Positions 26,377 through 33,159 of a DNA stretch of 64,000 bases are shown here, piece after piece. Source of the DNA: a virus. Within the stretch, counting starts at the first letter, position 1; each line of letters opens with the position of its first letter. The DNA lies in the IMG/VR virus record IMGVR_UViG_3300042900_000549, positions 1 through 64,000 of that record. One strand, written 5' to 3'. Position numbers and translations under genes: made by a program. The notes under the pieces were generated by a model that searched no databases, was not told the DNA's origin, and saw nothing but the letters and a program-made list of their open reading frames with translations.

Positions 26377-26790
26377 ATGACACAAGTAATTGATACAAAC
26401 AAATATATTGAATTTGTTCGTCAGACTACAAGTCCTGCAAGCAGTGACTTCGCAGCACTTCTTACACGACTAACAGAGCTTGAGGTATCTGCTAACGCTG
26501 ATGTTCCTCGTCTTATGACTGCTGCTTTTGGTATCAGTGCAGAAGCGGGAGAGTTCACTGAAGTTATTAAAAAAATCTTCTTGCAGGGTAAACCTTATAA
26601 TGAAAATAATGTCTTTCACCTAAAACGAGAATTGGGTGATATTTGTTGGTACATTGCACAAGCATGTATGGCTCTTGATACTACTTTTGAGGAGGTTCTA
26701 CAAATGAACTATGAAAAATTGAGTGCTCGTTACCCAGAAGGAACTTTTGATGTATTTCGAAGTGAAAATCGTGTAGAAGGAGATTTGTGA
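26377..26790 (+). CDS. mazG: MazG nucleotide pyrophosphohydrolase
   Basis: A 137-residue all-helical NTP pyrophosphohydrolase. Metal-binding pattern EXXE in SAEAGEFTEVIKK and EXXD in ELGDICWYIAQACMALD. Cyanophage MazG has been linked to (d)NTP hydrolysis and ppGpp metabolism in infected cells. I take the ATG at 26377 rather than the TTG at 26356, which lies inside gp41. Confidence 0.9.
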   Translation: MTQVIDTNKYIEFVRQTTSPASSDFAALLTRLTELEVSANADVPRLMTAAFGISAEAGEFTEVIKKIFLQGKPYNENNVFHLKRELGDICWYIAQACMALDTTFEEVLQMNYEKLSARYPEGTFDVFRSENRVEGDL

Positions 26791-26815
26791 AATAAAATGA
26801 TCTAAATATAATGCA

Positions 26816-26847
26816 ATAGGATAGTTTTTAAACTGTCCTATTTTTTT
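26816..26847 (+). terminator. Intrinsic terminator after mazG
   Basis: ATAGGATAGTTT pairs with AAACTGTCCTAT across a near-perfect 12-bp stem (one T-G pair; the tip opens to form the loop), followed by seven T. It ends the polymerase-helicase transcript. Confidence 0.9.
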
Positions 26848-26878
26848 ATAGCATAAATTTTCAAAAAAATTAGAACAA

Positions 26879-26885
26879 ATAAATA
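26879..26885 (+). promoter_or_regulatory. Late promoter motif ATAAATA
   Basis: Lies 19 nt before the capsid-targeted protein at 26905 and directly after the mazG terminator. Confidence 0.6.
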
Positions 26886-26904
26886 TAATTATATCTAACT
26901 ACAT

Positions 26905-27546
26905 ATGAAAAAGTTCTCTCAATTCATTCAAGAAGCAAATAATACCTTGTCTGAGTTTGTTGACAAGAATAAAAATCTTGCTGTCTTTAATGCAAAAAGA
27001 GTTCGTCTTCCTAGTGGTGGAAGATTAGTTCCCAATGGTCATGGTGATTATCACGATAGTGTAACTGGCGAATTTATTGCAAAATCAAAAGTTACTTCTG
27101 GAGGAACAGTTGCTTTAAAATTTTCCAATCAAAATCAAAGAATTGGAAAAAGAGATCGTGATCAAGATAGATCTAAACTTTCACCACTTGTCCCACCATC
27201 ACACCAAGTTGCAGAAGAGTTTGAAAAACAATTACGAGATAAGTATGTTCGTGGAGAAATATTCAATGAGGGGGATTGGGTGGAAAATCCCAATACTGGT
27301 TTAACTGGAAAGATTATTCGTAGAGGAACAAATTATCTTATCTGTGTTACGGAAGATAATGTGATGTTTAAACCTTGGATTAGAGATGTTGTGGAATGGA
27401 CGAATAAATCTGGAGTTCCCGCAAATCAAAGAGAAGTTGGAACTGACGCTCTACGCAAATATGTTATGTCAGTTTCCGATACTAAGGCAATTGATAATTT
27501 TAGTATTAAAAAATTCATAAATAAGTATAAAGTAAAAAGAACATAA
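26905..27546 (+). CDS. Capsid-targeted internal protein candidate
   Basis: A 213-residue basic protein starting MKKFSQFIQEANN, nearly identical to the T4 internal-protein targeting peptide MKTYQEFIAEA, with a gp21-type cut site FIQE/A after residue 10. Next comes RVRLPSGGRLVPNGHGDYHDSVTGEFI, and later a small strand module (EGDWVENPNTGLTGKIIRRGTNYLICVTEDNVMFKPWIRDV) like the KOW-type loops of many phage head proteins. Late promoter upstream. Packaging is inferred from the peptide. Confidence 0.75.
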   Translation: MKKFSQFIQEANNTLSEFVDKNKNLAVFNAKRVRLPSGGRLVPNGHGDYHDSVTGEFIAKSKVTSGGTVALKFSNQNQRIGKRDRDQDRSKLSPLVPPSHQVAEEFEKQLRDKYVRGEIFNEGDWVENPNTGLTGKIIRRGTNYLICVTEDNVMFKPWIRDVVEWTNKSGVPANQREVGTDALRKYVMSVSDTKAIDNFSIKKFINKYKVKRT

Positions 27547-27550
27547 GAAA

Positions 27551-29608
27551 ATGCTATCTCATATCACGACCGATTTACATCAAGTATATCTTGAAGAAGT
27601 TTTTACTCCTCAATTAGGGAAACCTGGGGCATCTACTCCAGCAAAATCCAAATCTTCTTCAGATATTGATGGTGACGGAGATGTTGACTCTTTTGAGAAA
27701 AAAGTTCGTCAAGTAGTTTATGATGTTCGTCATATAATGAAAGAAAAGAAAGTTCCTGCTGAAAAAGCATTTGAACTGAGAACCTCAAAAACTAACTATG
27801 GTGCAGAAGTAATTAATACCGCGAAAGAAAAACTTGGCATTAGAGGTGGATCAGTAACTTCTGTGTCTGAAGAATCTTCTACAAGAATGGTGAAAGTAAC
27901 TATAAATTATAAAAATGGTACAATTGATAGGAGGAATGTACCTTATGGTGAAATCTCTCAATTAAGAAGTAAACCGACAATTAGTTCTGTTGAAATAAGT
28001 TCAAATAAAGTTTCTTATTCCAATTCTAGCAAAGGATTAGATCCAGTAGGTCAAGAAGACTCTGATATTAATAATGATGGTAAGGTAAATAAAACTGATG
28101 GATACCTTAAAAAAAGGAGAAGTGCAATTGGAGGCGCTATTGCATCAAGAACTTCTAAAAAGAAATTGAAAACTTATGGTGTAAGTGAAGAATTTTCAAA
28201 TTGGAGAGAAGATCTTAAGGAAGTAGTTTCTAATGTTTCTGATGAAATTGCTTCAAGAAAGGAAAAGCAAATAAAAGAAAAACCTGTAAATAATTATAAA
28301 GATAAAATTGTTGTTATTAATCCAACCTTTAGTGAAAAAAATGACATTCTTGGTGGTACAATATTAGAAGCATTTGAACTTAATGAAGACTATCTTAATG
28401 AGGCAGTAGATATTGCTACTGAGTTTTTCTGTAACTGCGGACTAAATGAGAATGGAGTTTATAGTGTTATTGAAGAACTTGGGGAAGAAAAATTCACTGA
28501 ATTTGTTTTTGATCTTGCTGAAGAATATTTCTTAAGTGAATCTAGAACTTTAATTGGAAAGAAAAAATCTCCTGCAACTGGAAAACAATTAGGAATTTCT
28601 AGAAAAGCAGCACCAGGAAAAACAACAAAAGCAGCAGTTGAAAAGGGTGGAACTACTTCTAAAATGCAATCAGCACCTCGCTCCGGAACTATTAAGAAAA
28701 AAGATATTGGAAAAGCAATAGATGCAGATAAAGCAAAACAGGCAGTAGATACCGCAAAAAAAACTCAAGCACCTTCATCCGAAAAATCTAGGCCTGCCGG
28801 ACAAGAAAAAATTCGTCAAACAGCGAAGTCGGCAATTGCAAGAGCAACATCACCCGAAGCAAAAAAAACTGTTGGTAATATCGCAAAAGGTGCTGCCGAT
28901 ACTGTTGCTAGAGTTGGACTTTCTGCTTGGGAAGGTCATAAGAAAGCAATGGAAACTAAAAAGAAAGGTGGATCTGTTGCACAACAACTTGGTTCAGGTG
29001 CTGGAAAGGCATTGAAAAGTTTTTTCACAAGGGGAACTAAACAATTTAAAGAATGGGTTGAGTACTTGATTAGTGAAGGATATGATCTTTCTGATTCGAC
29101 TACTGAAGAACTCTATGAAGAATATGGATACTTATGTGAGAAGGCGGAAAGTGAGCAACAGCAAAAACTTTTTGGACTTGCTCTCTCAGTAAAGCGTGGC
29201 GACACACCAAGATCTGAAGCAAGTGCTGAAGTTATTAAAATTGTTGATACTATGAGTGAAAAGAAAATACGTGATTTTGCATCAACTTCTCATAGTGAAG
29301 TTCCTAAAAAAAAAGTAACTGAAGCGATTTCTAGAGTAAGACCTGGCCGCCGCACGGATACCGAAAGCCGACAGAGGGAGATTATGAAAATACAAACGGA
29401 TAATGCAAGAGAAAAAATTGGTGAAGATATAGATTCTTTTGCAACGGCCAATCCAAATATATCTACATTGAATGTGAGAATTGCTAGATTGAAAGCGTTA
29501 AATGATCCGAATAAGGAAAAACTACTAAAGACGTTAATTACTCAACAACAAAGACTTGAATTGCAGGCATCGACAAAAAAAACTAAGGTATCCGAACCTC
29601 AAACATAA
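27551..29608 (+). CDS. Large Lys-rich virion or internal protein with two EF-hand/dockerin-like loops
   Basis: A 685-residue protein with no enzymatic motif. Two calcium-loop patterns are visible: DIDGDGDVDSFEKK (about residue 39) and DINNDGKVNKTDGYLKKRR (about 173). Acidic helical segments (EELGEEKFTEFVFDLAEEYFLSE, EWVEYLISEGYDLSDSTTEEL) alternate with long Lys/Ala/Ser/Thr-rich stretches resembling histone H1 tails. Similar architecture occurs in the protein at 36770. Encoded right after a capsid-targeted protein under a late promoter, so probably virion-associated. The frame continues as readable sequence after the stop. Confidence 0.7.
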   Translation: MLSHITTDLHQVYLEEVFTPQLGKPGASTPAKSKSSSDIDGDGDVDSFEKKVRQVVYDVRHIMKEKKVPAEKAFELRTSKTNYGAEVINTAKEKLGIRGGSVTSVSEESSTRMVKVTINYKNGTIDRRNVPYGEISQLRSKPTISSVEISSNKVSYSNSSKGLDPVGQEDSDINNDGKVNKTDGYLKKRRSAIGGAIASRTSKKKLKTYGVSEEFSNWREDLKEVVSNVSDEIASRKEKQIKEKPVNNYKDKIVVINPTFSEKNDILGGTILEAFELNEDYLNEAVDIATEFFCNCGLNENGVYSVIEELGEEKFTEFVFDLAEEYFLSESRTLIGKKKSPATGKQLGISRKAAPGKTTKAAVEKGGTTSKMQSAPRSGTIKKKDIGKAIDADKAKQAVDTAKKTQAPSSEKSRPAGQEKIRQTAKSAIARATSPEAKKTVGNIAKGAADTVARVGLSAWEGHKKAMETKKKGGSVAQQLGSGAGKALKSFFTRGTKQFKEWVEYLISEGYDLSDSTTEELYEEYGYLCEKAESEQQQKLFGLALSVKRGDTPRSEASAEVIKIVDTMSEKKIRDFASTSHSEVPKKKVTEAISRVRPGRRTDTESRQREIMKIQTDNAREKIGEDIDSFATANPNISTLNVRIARLKALNDPNKEKLLKTLITQQQRLELQASTKKTKVSEPQT

Positions 29609-29803
29609 AATGTTTTTTATGAACCAGAAGGCGATGTAATTTGTGAAAAAATAAGATAATAAAAATTTACGAACAAAAACTACCCCCCATCTCCGACAGA
29701 TCATAGACTAAGATTTGGAAAATTTGATGAATTGTTAAAATAAGTAAAATCTCTAAATATATTAGGATACAAAATCTCAAACAAATTCATTCGGGAGAAA
29801 ACA
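29609..29803 (+). other. 195-nt gap between the large virion protein and a small-gene pair
   Basis: No gene is supported. The first 17 codons continue the previous frame beyond its stop (reading ...YEPEGDVICEKIR). The rest is A-rich, with a CTAAATA late box near its end and GGGAG just before the next ATG. No terminator hairpin is seen. Confidence 0.5.
29753..29759 (+). promoter_or_regulatory. Possible late promoter CTAAATA
   Basis: 44 nt before the small gene at 29804; variant late box. Confidence 0.4.
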
Positions 29804-29986
29804 ATGAAATTCAATGTATTAATTAAACTCGGTGAAAATCTTGTCGAAATGTTCTGGGAGAGTTGCGAAGTTAAAAGATTCGTAGTACGTCTTCTTGAAA
29901 AGTATGCAAAAAGTACCGATAATGATATTGATGATGTTGCGGTGAACTTAGTGAAAACAAAACTTCTCAATAACTGCCCAGAGTGA
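29804..29986 (+). CDS. Small conserved-type protein, unknown function
   Basis: A 60-residue protein starting MKFNVLIKLGENLVEMFWES with a helical centre (VKRFVVRLLEKYAKSTDND). GGGAG is 8 nt before the ATG, an unusually good ribosome site for this genome. Its stop overlaps the next start as TGATG, so the two are coupled. Confidence 0.6.
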   Translation: MKFNVLIKLGENLVEMFWESCEVKRFVVRLLEKYAKSTDNDIDDVAVNLVKTKLLNNCPE

Positions 29987-30156
29987 TGTTGGAGTGTTTT
30001 CTTCTTAACTGGGGAATTGCTCTTATTCTGGCTTTATTATTAGGATTGTCCGAAGCACTAGATGAAATTCCAAGTGTGAAGGCAAATAGTGTTCATAGAT
30101 TAATTAAAAATATTTTAATATCATTAGTCAAAAAAGATAAAACAAAGGAGAAGTGA
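29986..30156 (+). CDS. Small single-pass membrane protein
   Basis: A 56-residue protein: residues 5-22 (FLLNWGIALILALLLGLS) form one transmembrane helix, followed by a basic tail ending in KKDKTKEK. The ATG overlaps the preceding stop. The stop codon lies inside the stem of a terminator. Function unknown. Confidence 0.6.
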   Translation: MLECFLLNWGIALILALLLGLSEALDEIPSVKANSVHRLIKNILISLVKKDKTKEK

Positions 30157-30172
30157 GAACTTCTCTTTTTTT
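30148..30172 (+). terminator. Intrinsic terminator
   Basis: GAGAAGT (30148-30154), GAGA loop, ACTTCTC (30159-30165), then seven T. It overlaps the end of the small membrane protein gene. Confidence 0.92.
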
Positions 30173-30179
30173 ATAAATA
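30172..30179 (+). promoter_or_regulatory. Late promoter TATAAATA
   Basis: Exact late consensus starting at the last T of the terminator, 34 nt before the structural gene at 30214. Confidence 0.75.
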
Positions 30180-30213
30180 CTCATAGCAAAAAAAATAGTA
30201 AAAGGTAAAAAGA

Positions 30214-31113
30214 ATGGCACTCTGGGGAACTGCAGATAGTCTTTATTCGGTAGGAATTGTAACAGTAAACTACTCAACAAAACAAGTTATTGGATCTGGT
30301 ACATCATTTACTGCTGTTGGAATTTCTACTGGTGATGTAATTACTATTGGAGCAGGTGGAACTTTTGGTTCAGCAGTAATTTCTGGAATTACTTCTGATA
30401 CACTTATTTCAATTGCTACAACGCAATATTTAAGTGGTGCTGTTATTTCTGGAGTTGCTTATACACTTTCTGAGAGACCAGTATATACTCTTGAAGATTC
30501 AAACTACTCTTCAAATGTTGTTGGTCTAACTTCAACGGTTCCAACTCATAACATTTATGGTGTTGACATCTATGAAATGGCATCACTGACACCTGGTAAT
30601 AGTGGTCTTGCTACACAATACGGTGGATTCCATGCGGGATGGGTTGGTATTCATACTTATATTGATATGCATGGTAATCTAAGAGTTAAATCAGAAACTC
30701 TTGTAGCAATGTCAGGAATTACAACTCTAGGGCAAGCGACATTTACTGCTGCTGGAGATGCTCTTGATGATTCTATATTCCCAGATCGTTATATTACTAT
30801 TACTACTCAACCGGTAAGTTTGGTTGGCGTTGCTACAACTTCTACACAATCATTCTCAGTTGTTGCATCAGCAACACCAGATGCTACTCTTGCTTATCAA
30901 TGGCAGTATTCATCCAATGCGGGTGTTGCATATACTGCAATTACCAGTCCTCTTAATAATATCGTTTATACTGGAACGACTGGAACTACCTTGGGAATTG
31001 GAAGCACAACAGTTGGCGCAAATAGACCAGATGGTTTCTACTACCGTGTTGGAGTATCTACAACTGGCGTAGCAACTGTATTCTCCAATGGTGTAATTCT
31101 TGACTATGTTTGA
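30214..31113 (+). CDS. Virion structural protein with a C-terminal Ig-like domain
   Basis: A 299-residue protein beginning MALWGTADSLYS, the start shared by a family of cyanophage structural proteins. The N-terminal half is rich in Gly, Thr and Ile strands (GSGTSFTAVGISTGDVITIG). Residues about 195-299 follow the Ig-like pattern ITTQPVSL..FSVVASATPDATLAYQWQYSSN with the core Trp. Such domains on phage heads and tails can bind cell-surface glycans. Strong late promoter. Confidence 0.8.
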   Translation: MALWGTADSLYSVGIVTVNYSTKQVIGSGTSFTAVGISTGDVITIGAGGTFGSAVISGITSDTLISIATTQYLSGAVISGVAYTLSERPVYTLEDSNYSSNVVGLTSTVPTHNIYGVDIYEMASLTPGNSGLATQYGGFHAGWVGIHTYIDMHGNLRVKSETLVAMSGITTLGQATFTAAGDALDDSIFPDRYITITTQPVSLVGVATTSTQSFSVVASATPDATLAYQWQYSSNAGVAYTAITSPLNNIVYTGTTGTTLGIGSTTVGANRPDGFYYRVGVSTTGVATVFSNGVILDYV

Positions 31114-31119
31114 TAATAT

Positions 31120-31506
31120 ATGATATTCAATGAACTAAATGAAGACAACTTTTTATTATTTGCTATTAAGAATTATGAAAATCCTCAAGCAGTCGCTAAA
31201 GAAGATTTTGATAAAGACTTAAATCATTTCAAATATATTAAAAGACTTTTAAAAAGGTATAAAAAAACAGGTGAATTAAAAACTCACCTGTTAATTAATC
31301 ACTTTATTGTTTTGTATAATATATTTGGTGAGGCAACTACTCCTATGTTATTTTTTAAATTGGAAAGAGAAATGTGGTCTCAAGTAAAAACTTTTATAAT
31401 GTTTTTAAATCGTTTACCTGAGTTTCCAAAGTCTTATCTTAATGATATTCAAGTAGATTTAAATTGTTTAGAGCAACTTCAAAAAATTTACATTAAAGAT
31501 GAATAA
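31120..31506 (+). CDS. Conserved T4-like phage protein, unknown function
   Basis: A 128-residue helical protein with the block HFKYIKRLLKRYKKTGELKTHLLINHFIVLYNIFG, followed by MLFFKLE and KTFIMFLNRLPEFP. This pattern is common in T4-like phages of cyanobacteria and other hosts. It overlaps the next gene by 8 bases. Confidence 0.75.
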   Translation: MIFNELNEDNFLLFAIKNYENPQAVAKEDFDKDLNHFKYIKRLLKRYKKTGELKTHLLINHFIVLYNIFGEATTPMLFFKLEREMWSQVKTFIMFLNRLPEFPKSYLNDIQVDLNCLEQLQKIYIKDE

Positions 31507-31729
31507 GATTGATAGGGTTATACAATATTTTAGAAATCTTAAAGAGGAAGCGCCAACAATGTCTTCTGGAAATGGAGGATTTAGTGGATCTTCTTCTTCT
31601 CAAGGTCCAACTGCAGGATTTGATCCCGTAATTGGATTTAGAAAAAGAATAGGTGGAAAAATTGATGGCAGATCTGTAGCAAAAAAATATAAAAATTGGA
31701 TGAAATCTTTGGGATTACTTGAAAGATAA
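31499..31729 (+). CDS. Small protein carrying a gp23 N-arm-like segment
   Basis: A 76-residue protein. Residues about 16-46 read EEAPTMSSGNGGFSG...GPTAGFDPVI and match the gp21 cut site and mature N-arm of gp23 (TESPTMSAGTGGFGG...GPVAGFDPVL) at about 20 of 30 positions. A helix with LKEE precedes it and a basic C-terminus (GFRKRIGGKIDGRSVAKKYKN) follows. It may be cut by gp21 and bound in the capsid; inference from the shared segment. Confidence 0.7.
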   Translation: MNKIDRVIQYFRNLKEEAPTMSSGNGGFSGSSSSQGPTAGFDPVIGFRKRIGGKIDGRSVAKKYKNWMKSLGLLER

Positions 31730-31732
31730 ATA
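31726..31732 (+). promoter_or_regulatory. Late promoter motif ATAAATA
   Basis: Overlaps the stop codon of the preceding gene, 69 nt before the membrane protein gene at 31802. Confidence 0.45.
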
Positions 31733-31801
31733 TAATTAATAGAAGTTTATTCTATGCTAAGGTGAGTTACAGGATACTAAACACTTACCCAAAGCAACGT
31801 C

Positions 31802-32188
31802 ATGTCCGAAGAATCCGTAAAGATCGCCGTGTTGGAACAAAAATTGGTAGATCTTAAAGATATAGTATTAAAAATTGATGATGCTATTGAAAAATTAAGT
31901 GAAGTAAACATTAACGTAGGAAAAATGCTTGCCGTCCATGAGCAAAAAATTGCAAAACAAGAAACTACGGACGAGATACTATTTGCAAAAATTGACAAAC
32001 TCCGTGATAAAATGGACGGCGATCATAACAAGGTATTGTCTAGAATACAAGAAATAGAAAAGCGTATTTGGGTTGGCGTAGGAGCAATTGCTACACTCTC
32101 ATTTTTAATTAATCATTCTTCTCTTGTTGGAAAATTCTTGACTCCAGAACCAGCACCTGTTATAATACAGGAGAATATTAAGAACTAG
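31802..32188 (+). CDS. Coiled-coil membrane-anchored phage protein
   Basis: A 128-residue protein. Residues 8-90 are continuous heptad-like coiled coil (IAVLEQKLVDLKDIVLKIDDAIEKLSEVN, MLAVHEQKIAKQE), then IWVGVGAIATLSFLINHSSLV forms a transmembrane helix near 90-110, and a short Pro-rich tail. This plan (LSEVN, MLAVHE, DxLFxKIDKLR) recurs in many tailed phages. Function unknown. Its 3' end holds the promoter of the primase gene. Confidence 0.75.
   Translation: MSEESVKIAVLEQKLVDLKDIVLKIDDAIEKLSEVNINVGKMLAVHEQKIAKQETTDEILFAKIDKLRDKMDGDHNKVLSRIQEIEKRIWVGVGAIATLSFLINHSSLVGKFLTPEPAPVIIQENIKN
32138..32166 (+). promoter_or_regulatory. Early promoter for primase inside the upstream gene
   Basis: TTGACT (32138-32143), 17-nt spacer, TATAAT (32161-32166), 25 nt before the gp61 start and within the end of the coiled-coil gene. 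Confidence 0.8.
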
Positions 32189-32190
32189 TT

Positions 32191-33159
32191 ATGAATTTGA
32201 TTGAGGATAAGTTTATCAATCTTTTATCTCTTCGTTTAGAAAAATTTAAAAAGATTAAACCGGGACTTTATAATTGCCGTTGTCCTATTTGTGGAGACTC
32301 CCAAAAAAATAAATCAAAAGCAAGAGGATATTTTTATGATGTAAAAAATAACACTAATTTTAAGTGTCATAATTGTGGTGTAAACATATCTTTTAATAAT
32401 TTTTTAAAACAAATTGACCCAATTTTATATCGGCAATTTTCTATTGAGAAATTTAAAACTGGAACTACTGGGAAGAATTTTGTAGTTGAAGAACCCAAGT
32501 TTCACTTTGAAAAACCGAAGTTTCAAATTAAATTGAATCTTCCGAAAGCAACAGAAAATGAGGAAGCAAAAAAATATTTGGAAAGTAGAAAATTAAATCC
32601 TAATAAATTTTATTACAGTGAAAAATTTAAATCCTGGGTCAACTCAATACAACACACATTTTCAGATTTAAAGTATGAAGAACCAAGAATAGTAATCCCA
32701 CTACTTTATAATAATAAGTTTGTGGGACTTCAAGGAAGATCTTTAAATTTAAAGTCTATTAAATATATTACTATAATGTTTGATGATGACGCACCAAAAA
32801 TCTATGGTCTCGATGAAGTCCAAAAAAACAAAACTGTCTACATCGTGGAAGGTCCATTTGATTCCACATTCATTCTCAATTCAATTGCTTTATGTGGAGC
32901 TGATGGTGATCTTGATAAGTGGAATATTCACAATCGTGTTTGGATATACGATAACGAACCTCGTAATGCCGAGATTCACAAACGAATCGCAAAATGTATT
33001 GATAATGAAGAGAGAGTCGTAATTTGGCCCGAAACAATTAAATGTAAGGACATTAACGATATGGTTTTATCTGGACTTAATGTTCAGTCTGTGATAGAAT
33101 CAAATACTTACTCTGGTTTAGAAGCAAAACTTAAATTCACTACCTGGAAGAAAATATGA
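32191..33159 (+). CDS. 61: DNA primase gp61
   Basis: A 322-residue primase that makes primers with helicase gp41. N-terminal zinc ribbon CPIC (31-34) and CHNC (59-62); TOPRIM domain with YIVEGPFDSTFI and VWIYDNEPRN. Full length relative to T4 gp61 (342). It overlaps nrdA by 4 bases. Confidence 0.95.
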   Translation: MNLIEDKFINLLSLRLEKFKKIKPGLYNCRCPICGDSQKNKSKARGYFYDVKNNTNFKCHNCGVNISFNNFLKQIDPILYRQFSIEKFKTGTTGKNFVVEEPKFHFEKPKFQIKLNLPKATENEEAKKYLESRKLNPNKFYYSEKFKSWVNSIQHTFSDLKYEEPRIVIPLLYNNKFVGLQGRSLNLKSIKYITIMFDDDAPKIYGLDEVQKNKTVYIVEGPFDSTFILNSIALCGADGDLDKWNIHNRVWIYDNEPRNAEIHKRIAKCIDNEERVVIWPETIKCKDINDMVLSGLNVQSVIESNTYSGLEAKLKFTTWKKI

